Source: Kalaharituber pfeilii (Eukaryota; Ascomycota; Pezizomycetes; Pezizales; Pezizaceae). Taken from it: a stretch of DNA of 64,000 nt. Below are positions 20,364 through 29,879 of the stretch, piece after piece. How positions within the stretch are numbered: position 1 is the first letter of the stretch; each line of letters begins with the position of its first letter. Position numbers and translations under genes: made by a program. Location of the stretch: the NCBI GenBank assembly GCA_015179045.1, contig WHUZ01000067.1, positions 124,001 to 188,000 on the forward strand. Direction: 5' to 3'. The notes beneath the pieces were generated by a model. That model had not been told where the DNA came from. It made no database searches and saw only the letters and a list, made by a program, of their open reading frames with translations.

Positions 20364-21001
20364 GGATGACTTCCCGTCGGCCCAGACGACCAGACCCAGA
20401 CCCCCGCCTCCAGATTCCGTCTCAGACCCGATTCCCGTCGCAACCACAAAATTCAAGTTTCGTGAACGTCCAGATTCCCAGATCTCAGATTTGTCAGCGA
20501 ACAACTTCGCGCTTCACTTAGTCATATCGCGATACCAAAAATTTACTTTTAAAGAGTAACTTTGAATGCTACATTTTGCAATCCTTTGACTGGCACAGGC
20601 TCTGTCTAGTTATACTAGATTCGCAGTAAAGCTCCTCAGGTAAAGTAAAACTGCTTTCGTTGTTGTCGCGTAAGCTGAAAAGTGTAATGCACGTAAACAA
20701 AGAAATGAAAGAAAGCTTTATGCTCAATTTCTGCATAAGTTGAGGCGTTGCAGTAGAAATCAATTTGCGATATGCAGAAATTTTGGTGTTGGCAGCATTT
20801 ATTTTCTTTTATGCTATGTTACCTAACCCCGTTTTTACTAGTCACTTGATTTGGAACGCGTTTCCAAAATTCTGGGTCTGGCGGAGGGGGAGGGGGGGTC
20901 CGCCAGAATCTAAAATTTGGAAGGGGGTTAAAATTTTTTTCTGGTAGATCGAGCGCTGATAAGGTCTGGGTCTGGTCGTCTGGGCCGACGGGAAGTCATC
21001 C
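20364..21001. mobile_element. 638-bp TIR element, no transposase
   Basis: The ends are near-perfect inverted repeats of about 39 bp (GGATGACTTCCCGTCGGCCC, then AGACGACCAGACCCAGACC). ATT flanks both sides (20361-20363 and 21002-21004), a 3-bp TSD that would fit a PIF/Harbinger-like MITE. The interior has a GGCGGAGGGGGAGGGGGGGT tract and no coding sequence. Confidence 0.7.
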
Positions 21002-21116
21002 ATTCGGCACCTCCTGAGTCGGCAACAGCGCCAGCCTACCTTTACTTTAACGCGCAACACCGGGATACTCAACACCCTGAGGAAATTGAACACGCTCCGG
21101 ATGCTACAACCAAAAA

Positions 21117-21491
21117 TTCAAATGGCCCTCAGGTGGACTCAAATTGAAGGCAGAGCATAGGTAATAGTGTAAATTATCCTCCGCGCATTAATATTTTCTA
21201 GGCCTATACGTAGCATATAAGTAATGATCTATTTGCTATATGCTTCAATCTATATACTAGCTATATGTTGTCGCAATAGGCAACAGAGTATACATCTCCA
21301 TCAATAAGTTCTCACGGTAAAATCATTGACCCGACTCAGAGTTTGCTTTGTCCAGCACAGGACTTTGTATACACTAAATAGGTCATTTCTTATACACTAG
21401 AAATGGACCTAGAAAATCTGTGGAGGATAATTTGCTGTATTCCCTATTGGCGTGGCTTCACTTTGAGCAGACTCGAGGGTCATTTGCACTC
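21117..21491. mobile_element. Foldback element related to the MITE at 49336
   Basis: The left end CAAATGGCCCTCAGGTGGAC and the right end (complement GTGCAAATGACCCTCGAGTC) are inverted and match the termini of the 143-bp element at 49336-49478, including the AATTGAAGNCAGAGCATA part. It is larger and more diverged, and the flanking duplication is not clear. Confidence 0.5.
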
Positions 21492-21991
21492 GCGGTAAAT
21501 TTTTTGTGGCATCCGGTTGTTCACTATGATATGCCGTTGTGTTCCATATCCCGCTAGCCGGATTTCCCTGGTCTCCTACGGACCACTGTCTCGGAGGCAA
21601 GTACATTATCTGCAAAATTAACGTTCTAAATCCATATCTAGCCCGCACTCCCAGTACCCAACTGCCACATGCTGACAAACACCTCCACCGAGTCCCCTTC
21701 GTGGCCATAGGAGGGGATACACTAGCTCCCGCATAATCTTGGCGGCAGCCTAGTTTCTGGAGTAAACGCGGTAGTGGAGCGGAATTTTTTCGTGCCTCGC
21801 TGCCGCCCAGAACTGGACTCTGATCATATCCCTACTCGGCTTCGGGGTGGGCGCGCGTTGCATAACCAGACTACGCGTTGCATAGATTACCGAGGAACAA
21901 TATTGGGTCTCCGTGTCAACGATGTGTGGCAAACACGTTGGCGATGCCAAAGTAGAAAACGAAATGCAAGGTGTTGACAACCGGACTTCGT

Positions 21992-22276
21992 TGCAGAGTA
22001 TGGAGACGGAGATGGCCGGGGGCAGAGACAGACCTACGGAACCCCCCAAAAGACGGAGACAGAGACAAACTGCTGGAACTTTGAGAATGGATGGATCGAC
22101 CTTGCCTTTATTTTCCTGTAGCGTTCTGACATTGATTTATCTTATATTGGTTTTTCCTTTTCAGACATAGTTTACCTTTGTTTTTCCTTTATATTTTATG
22201 TACTTAAACCTCGCCATAGCTTATAGGGCGGCACGCGAGTAATGATATAAAAAAAAAAAAAAAAAAAAAAAAAACA
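21992..22276 (+). mobile_element. T1 retroposon, 285 bp
   Basis: TSD CGGACTTCGT at 21982-21991 and 22277-22286. The body ends in TTTTATGTACTTAAACC, then the T1 tail (CGCCATAGCTTATAGGGCGG, CACGCGAGTAATGATAT) and about 26 A. Confidence 0.8.
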
Positions 22277-22289
22277 CGGACTTCGTGGC

Positions 22290-22560
22290 TTCAACTGTTT
22301 CCCAGAAACTGAATTCGACGTGTACGCTTTGGAATTCAGCCTGAAGTACCATTAAGCGGCTGAATTCATCTCTTGCGCTGGCAGGTTTTCCCCCACTTCG
22401 CTGAATTCAGCTCGCAGACTATCAATTCACCCACTCCAGCGCCACAGTACCCGTCTGGTGCGCTGTTTAACTTACCCTGAACCGCTTCCACAGCGCTGCG
22501 TTGATCTCGCACACTACGTGAACTCAGCGCCGCCCAGTTGAATGAAATAGTTACGTGATT
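22290..22560. other. No supported gene; scattered CTGAATTCA motifs
   Basis: The motif GAATTCA recurs several times in a loose pattern, but no regular period is seen. Confidence 0.3.
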
Positions 22561-22578
22561 TGGCTAAGCAGTATTTTT

Positions 22579-22593
22579 TTTTTTTTCAAGTGA
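22579..22593 (-). mobile_element. Possible T2 micro-insertion beside a T1 copy
   Basis: A T tract followed by TCAAGTGA (complement TCACTTGA, the last bases of T2) lies between two copies of CAGTATTTTT. The T runs make the boundaries ambiguous. Confidence 0.4.
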
Positions 22594-22603
22594 CAGTATT
22601 TTT

Positions 22604-22631
22604 TCTATTTTTTTTTTTTTTTTTTTTTTTT

Positions 22632-22680
<49 letters not shown>

Positions 22681-22720
22681 TCATTAATCGCGTGCCGCCC
22701 TTCGGGCTATGGCGATATTT
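22604..22720 (-). mobile_element. T1 retroposon with a T tract of about 70 nt
   Basis: On the minus strand ATCGCCATAGCCCGAAGGGC, GGCACGCGATTAATGATATA and a very long A tract. The length may reflect slippage or two merged poly(A) tails. No clear TSD. Confidence 0.65.
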
Positions 22721-22799
22721 TTTTCAATTGATTGACTCCCGAGAAGCCTAAACATAAGGGCTCAGTAAGAGGTAAATATTTGCATTTGGAGAACTCTGC

Positions 22800-23860
22800 A
22801 GAAATTAATGAGGGCGAGGATATATTTGGCATTGCAATGCTCATGCTTGGACCATCAGTATCATGAGACTTTTACCGGGCACCAACCTGCAGGATGGCCA
22901 ACAATAGCTTCTAGCTACGGGACAGTGCTTGGTTCCTTTTTTGTTACATTTTTCACGTGGGGTTCATGGGTTCGGGAGGGGTTCACAAGTTGGCCATGTT
23001 ACGTCACTGAGTAAAAATACCCACCAATGCCCTTCCACAAAGACTCTAGGGAATAGCTGGGCAGGGACATGAATGCTTTGGTTCGTGAATATATGTGACA
23101 TTTAGAATGCACTAGCATCTGTGTGGGTATGGGGTGAAATATCCCTTTGCAATATCATAGGGAAACACTTTCACATTTCTAATGATCCAAAAAACTTGAC
23201 TATAAAACTCATAGAAGATGAATTATATTAGACATAAATTATAGAAGGTCATAAATATCGGGAGGCCTCAGGCCTGTTATCGCAATATTCCCTCCATGCA
23301 ATCTACGTATACAAATGCCATGCTATGACATGTTCACATGCAGTCACCACGGCGGGCCCGAATGATACTTGATGCAAAGTTAAACTCAGGCCTACGGAGC
23401 TTGCTCCAGTGCTTGCCCCGACCCTGCCTCCACTAGTTCTGAGTCTGGGTCCCCCTCCACGAGTGTTCCCCCAGGCCCTGTCTCTATCGGGCCGTCTGGC
23501 TCTGGCTCCCATCCCTCTGCTGGGTCCGGTTCTGAAGCTCCCTCCGGTGGGCATTTACCAACTCAAACTACCAATCTTTTGCGCACTAGGGGTGATGGTC
23601 TATTCACGGTAGTTTACTGTTAGCGCAAGGGACACAGAAACAATTAGCAGAGATATTACCTAGGCTGTAAATATTTACCCCGAGCCTTCTTTACCCCAGT
23701 TATATGGATATCTAGCAACTGATTGCTTCGGAATGGCATTGCATGTGGCGATGAGCCCGATGACTGCTGCCAGGACAACCGGGAATGTCACGAAGTGTCG
23801 CATCTTCCAATTACAATGACATATGCGATGAAAGTGGATGTAATTGTTAACGTTCTAATA
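22800..23860. repeat. Diverged copy C of the cysteine-rich gene unit
   Basis: Blocks at about 23200-23300 (TAGAAGATGAATTATATTAG, TTATCGCAATATTC) match 24780-24860 and 41420-41500. The block at about 23620-23850 matches the gene and intron part at 25660-25870. Copy C lies directly beside copy A in the same orientation, so this is an old tandem duplicate. Confidence 0.65.
23408..23803 (-). pseudogene. Decayed copy of the secreted cysteine-rich gene
   Basis: The signal-peptide exon is recognisable from ATG at 23803 (MRHFVTFPVVLAAVIGLIAT, compare MQHILTFPVALTAILGLIAV in copy A). The 5' splice site of the functional copies is lost. The exon 2 counterpart starts PSPLVRK, then meets a stop, and shifts into a Pro/Glu-rich frame with only one cysteine of the framework. 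It is probably non-functional. Confidence 0.6.
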
Positions 23861-24084
23861 TTTCACAGGGTCAATTGTTGGCGCATTGGCGATGGCATTA
23901 ACATGGGCTTCAACACAACAGCTGCACCGAAGGGAACCCATGTACCATAAGTACTGGAGGAATCAAATCTCCTACCCTGCACTGCGCCATAAACCCCCCG
24001 TGACCTTGGAACCCACTTTCCCCACCATAGTTCCTCGTATCAGCTCGCTGAACTGATTCTTGTGTGTCTGAAGTGGTAACATAC

Positions 24085-24163
24085 TACTCGCTCGTTTAGA
24101 AAGTATTGGAACGGCTGACTAATTATGCGCTAGTCAGCCGTTCCAATACTTTTTGAATGAACG
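24085..24163. mobile_element. 79-bp foldback MITE, TA target
   Basis: Nearly perfect palindrome: AAGTATTGGAACGGCTGACT is repeated inverted around a short loop, with CTCGCTCGTT and AATGAACGAG at the tips. It has TA on both sides and is absent from copy B at about 40532. TA and the foldback form suggest a Tc1/mariner-type MITE. Confidence 0.75.
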
Positions 24164-24347
24164 AGTACTTCCTTCGTACCCGGGGCAAATGCGGAAAGTA
24201 GAAAGGGTTCTCTCATCTAAATTGTTGGGTTTATTCTATGCTCATCCTTTTCACGTTGAAGTTATATTTTCCTTCTTTCCGAATAACAAAGAGCTACAAA
24301 AAACTGTCCCGGGTTCCCGGTATCTACCGTGCGGATCTGCAAGGCTG

Positions 24348-24408
24348 CCCTGCCATGGCGAGTAGCTGCATGCGGGGTCACGTGATATAAAAAATAAAAA
24401 AAAAAGGG
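24348..24408 (+). mobile_element. T2 short retroposon, absent from copy B
   Basis: TSD TCTGCAAGGCTG at 24336-24347 and 24409-24420. The tail CCTGCCATGGCGAGTAGC, TGCATGCGGGGTCACGTGAT is intermediate between T2 and T1 because it has GCATGCG. Copy B has the empty site at about 41095. Confidence 0.92.
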
Positions 24409-24626
24409 TCTGCAAGGCTGTTTACAGTATTGAACCTGGGAACGAAATGTGTTTGCGACATATGTTTACCGTACCGTTTCTTACACGTACCAGGCCCAAC
24501 TCCTATGTGCATTTAAAATGACGAATGTGGGTCGATTGGTTTGCTATAAGGCTAGATATCAGACTAACCGGTACATTTCTTTCAATTTGGAGAAGTTTGC
24601 AGACTTCTGCAAATACGTTACACCTA

Positions 24627-24667
24627 TTTTTTTTTTTTTTTTTTTAATATCAATACTCGCGTGCCGC
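24627..24667 (-). mobile_element. T1 micro-retroposon, absent from copy B
   Basis: The minus strand is GCGGCACGCGAGTATTGAT plus about 18 A, truncated in the hairpin. TSD ACGTTACACCTA at 24615-24626 and 24668-24679. The uninterrupted site is at about 41300. Confidence 0.92.
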
Positions 24668-24913
24668 ACGTTACACCTAGATTACAATCCCACCTGGATG
24701 AGTATGGCCTGAAAAATCTCACTCTGAAACTACCATGAGCTGAAATTTTCACCTTTCGAACATTGCAATAACTTGTCCATAGAACTTATAGAAGATGAAT
24801 TATATTAGACATATATAATAGAGGGTCGTAGATATACAACCCTTGTTATCGCAATATTCTATCCTTGCAACCTAGCTCCAAAAACAGTCACGCGACTTGT
24901 CCGAATGGAACTC

Positions 24914-24974
24914 TTTTTTTTTTTTTTTTTTTTATATCATTACTCGCGTGCCGCCTACGAGGCTATAGCGAGGT
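24914..24974 (-). mobile_element. T1 short retroposon, absent from copy B
   Basis: TSD GAATGGAACTC at 24903-24913 and 24975-24985. The hairpin has the covarying stem GCCT-CGT-AGGC. Copy B has the empty site GAATGGTACTC at about 41536. Confidence 0.92.
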
Positions 24975-25108
24975 GAATGGAACTCAACATACAGCTAAAA
25001 GCCGGCCCCCGTAAATTGTCCGCGTCTCTCTTTTTCCCTAGAATGAACAAGCAGTTTATATTACGTATTTAAACAAAAATCTAAGCAGTTCGCGTAGGAT
25101 GTATGCGG

Positions 25109-25163
25109 TTTTTTTTTTAATTTTTTATCACGTAACCTCGCATACAGTTGTTCGCCATGGCAG
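25109..25163 (-). mobile_element. T2 short retroposon shared by both copies
   Basis: Minus-strand T2 (CTGCCATGGCGAACAACTGT, then ATGCGAGGTTACGTGAT) with an A-rich end, flanked by GTATGCGG and ATACGCGG. The same insertion is at 41656-41709. Confidence 0.75.
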
Positions 25164-25434
25164 AGCATATACGCGGATAAGATCTATCTTGCCAAGGAAT
25201 GAGGAGAAAGTATCATTGAGACTATTGATTGAGAAGTCAAGACGAGCATGTTTATAATACACGAGTGTAGGCATACAGGAATAGAACACAAAATAATCTT
25301 AGATCATGCCAGGGTTCGAGGATACGAACCACCACAACTAGGGAACAACAATTCCAACATTAGGTATCACAACTCCAATGAGCATAGCTCCGAGTGTGAT
25401 TCAGAATCTGAGCAAAAGAAATCAGGATTCAATA

Positions 25435-25846
25435 TCACCCGCAGGTTGGAACAGGCTCTGCGTTGAAGCAAGTTTGACTGCAGCATTTGCCGGGATCTGA
25501 AAGATCGCAAGGTCCTTCGCTGGAGGTACATGTTGGAGGCTCGGGAGCCTTTGGTTTACAGTCACCCAGCAAGGGGAGATGGCGGTCGGCCAGAATGCGA
25601 GGTAGCCTTGGAAGTAATTCTTTGCGCACAGCGGGTGAAGATCTATCGACGGTGTTTTTACGTTAGCACAGGGTACACAGAAACAATTGGCAGAGATATT
25701 TGCAAGGCTGAGAGTATTTACGCCGAGCCTTCGGTTGCCGCGTCATATGGATGTTTGGGAACTAATTACCCTGGAGCTGCAGTCGTTACTGCGATGAGTC
25801 CGAGGATTGCTGTCAGGGCAACAGGGAAGGTGAGGATGTGCTGCAT
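25435..25846 (-). CDS. Secreted cysteine-rich protein, copy A (94 aa)
   Basis: Exon 1 is 25770-25846 (ATG at 25846) and exon 2 is 25435-25642, with a 127-bp GTAATT...GATAG intron. The product starts with a clear signal peptide (MQHILTFPVALTAILGLIAV, cleavage expected after TTA near residue 23). A short Arg/Lys/Leu-rich segment (27-52) follows that could be a propeptide. The C-terminal domain has seven cysteines at 54, 64, 71, 79, 80, 84 and 93, pattern C-x9-C-x6-C-x7-CC-x3-C-x8-C. The last six match the C...C...CC...C...C spacing of knottin-type small disulfide proteins. It is presumably exported; function is unknown. Copy B at 41976-42512 keeps all seven cysteines in register while the loops differ. 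Splice sites are conserved between the copies, which supports the model. Confidence 0.72.
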
Positions 25847-26176
25847 TTTGAAATCACGATGAAATATGCGGTGGGGCGGTTGTAATTGTTAATTTTTGAC
25901 GAGGTTAATTGTGGGCGGACTGGTGATGGTAAGTAACTGGAAATTCTCGGGAGAACGAGGGGTTTATATTTTGTAGATAAAAGGAGAGCGCCTCGACATG
26001 TATGATACCGTATTGAAGTACCCCCCTTGTGATGTGGATCTCGGTCTAGGGTACTACGCCTGGATAGGTTTAGCTTCCATGCTGTCTCGGGGAAAGAAGT
26101 GCCAACATAGTCTGGTTGCAGTGCCAACACGAGAACACTGGAGACACATCGGGGTAGTGCAAGACCACTGCAGTAT

Positions 26177-26735
26177 GGTGCCGGAAGTTAAGAGCGGACA
26201 TATTGTAACATTGCCAGCCCGCATTAGTAAGCAGCACCATATGTGTCAATTTGCTGGTAAGAATTGTGAGCAATCGCCCCTGACGGTCGCTTACACGGTC
26301 GCAATCTACTGTGCACGTCGTTTACTAGCAAATGAGCGAGATTTCAGAAAGTAAAAGGGTAAGTTACAAGAAATGATTGAGGCACAGGGACATATTGTTT
26401 TATATTACCCTCGATTTCATTGTGAAATGAATTTTATAGAGCTATCTTGGGGTGCAGCAAAAAGATCTACTCGTGAGAACTGTAAGTATTCTTTAGCAGG
26501 TTTACGAGAAACTATACCCAAGGCTCTTTTTCTATTTCAGATATCTCTATTTGGCGTTATTATAATAAGTGCCTCCGTATTATGCAGGCATATAAAGATG
26601 GCCATCAATATGGTACAGAGGCCTTTGAAAATCATGTATATTAGAGCCCAGGCGGGTGCGCTGTGGCTGTTGATAGGTTTTGCGTTGGGTTGGTTGTATC
26701 GTAATTATCATGTCCGCTTTTAACTTCCGGCACCA
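26177..26735. mobile_element. Internally deleted Tc1/IS630-like element, 559 bp
   Basis: Inverted termini TGGTGCCGGAAGTTAAGAGC (left) and its near complement (right), with TA on both sides. Copy B has the unoccupied TA at about 42857. The plus strand retains a transposase C-terminal scrap, IVLYYPRFHCEMNFIELSWG, whose Cys-Asn-Phe-Ile-Glu resembles the last catalytic Glu region of fungal DDE transposases. The first two catalytic residues are gone. Confidence 0.78.
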
Positions 26736-26879
26736 TAACAACGCGAGAGCTGGTAGAATACCAGGGCTTGCAGCTGAGAGCGACACAGTTGTCTTGCTCG
26801 TCGTATCTTCAGGAGAAAACCTCTTCAATGCCAGCAAAAACGCACAGACTCCTGTTTAATGCCACCAATGGTTGGTTGT

Positions 26880-27577
26880 GACTTAGCAGCCAAGCAGAAA
26901 GCGCAAGGGCAAGACGCCGTCCCCCGAAGACGCGTATGCCATAAAGCGCCAGTTGAGCGACGAGGAGGCAAGAAAGATTGCCTCGGCAACCCACCCAGCC
27001 CCCTCCGCGACCGCGACACCGAGTCCCCCCACCTCCGGGAGGCACCAAGGAAAGCTGCCAAGCCAAGACGGAGCTTTCAAGCGCCATCTCAGGGACAAAG
27101 CACCAGAACCGTCGACCTCCCGACGTACACCCCAAGCCGCCACTAAACCCTCCCCGATGTCCCCACCAAATCTGGCATCGTTGTGCACGGCATAGCCCTG
27201 AGGAAGAATTTGGACAACGTGCGACGATGGCTGACCGCGGACAACAAAGACCTGAAGAAGATTGTCGGGATCAGATGGTTAAGGAAGAAAGACATACTTA
27301 TCGGAGAAGGAAAAAAGACAAGCTCCGTAGTGGTATACTTGGAGGACCAACAGGAGATTGACAAGGTACGACTCGGAGGAAGATGGCTCAAGGCGAGCCA
27401 GTACGAGGCGGAAAGAGGACGGAGATGAGACAGACCGCTGGCCGCTCCCCCCGCAACACAATATGGAAACCGCGGGCATCATGTACCTAAATGTTAGCTA
27501 GTTTTTCTTTTCTTTTAATAAACCCCCGCCATAGCCCGAAGGGCGGCATGCGAGTGTTGATATAAAAAAAAAAAAAA
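26880..27577 (+). mobile_element. Half-LINE: ORF1 plus T1 tail, no ORF2
   Basis: A 0.7 kb insertion in copy A relative to copy B. The plus strand encodes ORF1 C-terminal sequence: a Pro/Thr-rich segment, then IVVHGIALRKNLDNVRRWLT, GIRWLRKKDILIGEGKKTSS and VRLGGRWLKASQYE, with a stop at about 27428. A 3' UTR with TTCTTTTAATAAACCC follows, then the T1 tail (GAA triloop) and A14. It has the same architecture as 10457-11043, so this deleted form has been copied more than once. The 5' junction and TSD are not exact. Confidence 0.75.
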
Positions 27578-27673
27578 ATAACTGTGTTAAGTGTGACGGC
27601 AACTCTGGTAAACCTATTTGGTAATACTAGTACCAGATTGAAATGTCGCGACTGAATCTTCTTCCCGATTAGA

Positions 27674-28172
27674 CAAATTAACAACGTGACCCACGAGAGG
27701 GTAATACGATGCATAGCGGAAGAATAAGGATAGCGGGGCAAGCGCTATGGAGAAAGATAATGGTGCAAACGGCGGCAGCAATGGAGTGGAGGCACGGAGG
27801 AAGGAAACGAGGAGAGGAGTTGAGCGACTCTATGGTATTAAGTGGGTGCGGGTTTCCGCAGACTATATACACAGAAAGCGAGACGACTATACCCAAATGG
27901 TAGCCGTAGATATAGGCAACAAACTTGTACAGATTCGTAAAGAAAAGACGAAGTAATACAAGCTGTATGCGAGTTCGAAACAAATCCCAGCTGAATGTGA
28001 TATCCGAAGTAATTCCGTAAATAAATGAAAGAATTACAATATACGAGATAACCATAGCAACCATCCATGTAAACGACATGTGAAACGAAGATAAGAAAGA
28101 ATTAAGCCAATAAAACAATAACAGAACGTGTATGTCGTGATAATAGAAGGCGGGATCAGACTGTCCGTTTTG
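27674..28172. mobile_element. About 500-bp insertion of unknown type in copy A
   Basis: Copy B reads continuously from GATTAGACAAAT into AATACATAAATTC, whereas copy A has about 500 bp between them. ACAAAT flanks both sides. A minus-strand frame of 179 codons covers it and is hydrophobic, but its composition reflects A/T-rich sequence and no family was recognised. Confidence 0.5.
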
Positions 28173-28339
28173 ACACAAATAATACATAAATTCTCTCAGT
28201 TGAAGAATCAAGTACATGTAAATGGAGAAAGAAGTGTCTGTATTAGAGAATAATACTGAAATACTAGTATATATTTTTATACATTTGAAATGTTAGCTTA
28301 GAAGTTGCAATTGGTAGAAGTACCGTACCGGTAGTACTA

Positions 28340-28950
28340 ATTCTATAGTCTTGGCTATCTTGGCATGTAAAATTTGGGAGGCTCCTCATACAAAATTCAA
28401 ACTTTTCAGTCTAAAATTTCTCTACACTTAGCATTGTTATAGAGACTATCCCAAGCTGTTCCACCTCGCGGTTGTGGGAGATCTGGTCGCGTAAGATAAA
28501 AGCGCAATCGACGCCTTCGCAATCGTTCACGATAGTCAGCATAAAGCCAGATAAGGACAAGGGCAGTGATATATCTATTCCGTTCTTGTTCATAGAGCAT
28601 TAAAGCAGCTGACGAATCCATGGTATGAAAACACGTGAGCGTGTGTGAGAAGGTGGGCGAAGAAAAGGTGGGCGAAGAAAAGGTGGGCGAAGAAAAGGTG
28701 TGGGCGAAGGGTGAAAAGGTAGGCGAAGAGGTTGAAAAATTTCTAAGTCGAATAGAAATAGTCTATTTGGCTCGAATAGAAAGGGCTCGAATAGGGGAGG
28801 GGGGGCCCCCCCCCCCTATTCCGTTGAAATAGAAATGGCCATTTTTCGAATAGAACCCCTTCTATTCGGCGCGAATAGACCTACGGGAAGTCCTCCACTC
28901 TCTGAATATTTTTTAATTCAGACATCGAAGGATTGTAGAGCAGACAAAAT
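28340..28950. other. Non-coding stretch with short tandem repeats
   Basis: AGGTGGGCGAAGAAA is repeated three times at about 28651-28695, followed by two decayed units. A run of G then C (28796-28824) sits among GAATAGAAA-type repeats. No gene is supported. Confidence 0.5.
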
Positions 28951-29283
28951 AGTAGTGGTGGTCATCAATTATCTACGGTAAGGTAAGTAGAACATTCGTA
29001 CATTTTCCGTGTCTTGGCAACAATGCTCATTGGCTATGTTCCGCCCTGAAATGTAAGGCAAGGTACGTTATCACCGTACATTTTTGAAAAATCTACGGCA
29101 CGAAATAGTCCCGTACTTTTTGGAAAACCACGTACCTTACCGTAGATTTGCCTCAAACCGCCCCCACTCAACGCTACCCCACACCGCACTGCAACTGCAC
29201 CGCACCGCACCGCAGCGTAGACATCACCGATCCATACCAGAATCCTGCAAATAAGTCACCCTATCTTACTCCTTTATTCTGCC

Positions 29284-29600
29284 ATGGCATGTCAGTGTAA
29301 TCCCCTTAAACCCTGGACGAAGGAGGAATTTGAGCGACTAGTCGCTTGGATGGAGGATAACCAAGAGCTATTGAGAGGCAAGCAAGCGGCCTAGCATAAG
29401 GATGTTAAAGACCAAGAGTTTGCTGCAGATGATCATATTATGGTCAAAAAGATAGGAGATAAAATGACTAATGTAAAGAGGTCATGGAGGGAGTGTAAGG
29501 CTCTACAAGAGAGATCTGGATGGGGTCTAACTGCGGATGAAGAGTCTATCAATGCTATTTTCTTCCGTATTGACGCTTTTTGGCTTACACGAGGAATTAC
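29284..29600 (+). pseudogene. Myb/SANT-like protein of a Harbinger element
   Basis: From ATG at 29284 (MACQCNPLKPWTKEEFERLV) the frame parallels the Myb-like protein at 63293-63649, sharing HKDVKDQ, DDHI, VKKIG and RSGWG. A TAG interrupts it at the HKDVKDQ boundary (Trp in the relative) and the 3' end is cut by the Tc1/mariner insertion. Such proteins help Harbinger transposases enter the nucleus and bind termini. Confidence 0.75.
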
Positions 29601-29879
29601 GAATTTGTACGGAGGTGTGGCAGAAAAGTAATTTCCACCTTCCGTTTTCGGAAAAGCGTAACTTGGCGCATATGCAACATATTATGCATAAAATACAATG
29701 CATATGTGCATATGCGGTATATGATGCATATGACGCATGCGCACGCATATTATATACAGTTAGTATATTTATTGACAGACGCAATGAGTTTGAGTTTGAC
29801 CTGCTGACTATAAGTTGTATTGAAGGATTTGAATTCAGTGAAATATAGTAGATTTATTTTGAGTGTTTATATACAATCT

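Larger units (their letters stand above)
23941..28340. repeat. Segmental duplication, copy A
   Basis: Collinear with 40402-43262 once insertions are removed. Shared anchors include CTGCACTGCGCCATAAA, ATACGTTACACCTAGATTAC, AGAACACAAAATAATCTTAG, CACAGACTCCTGTT and TGTCGCGACTGAATCTTC. Copy A contains insertions that copy B lacks at 24085, 24348, 24627, 24914, 26177, about 26880 and about 27674. The T2 insertion at 25109 is present in both, so it predates the duplication. Confidence 0.85.

Noticed and set aside
22560..22751. Open frame of mostly phenylalanine
   Set aside because: It is the translation of a T tract belonging to retroposon poly(A) tails.
27678..28217. 179-codon hydrophobic minus-strand frame that looks like a membrane protein
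   Set aside because: It runs through an insertion boundary of the duplicated segment and has no family match. Its composition follows A/T-rich DNA.
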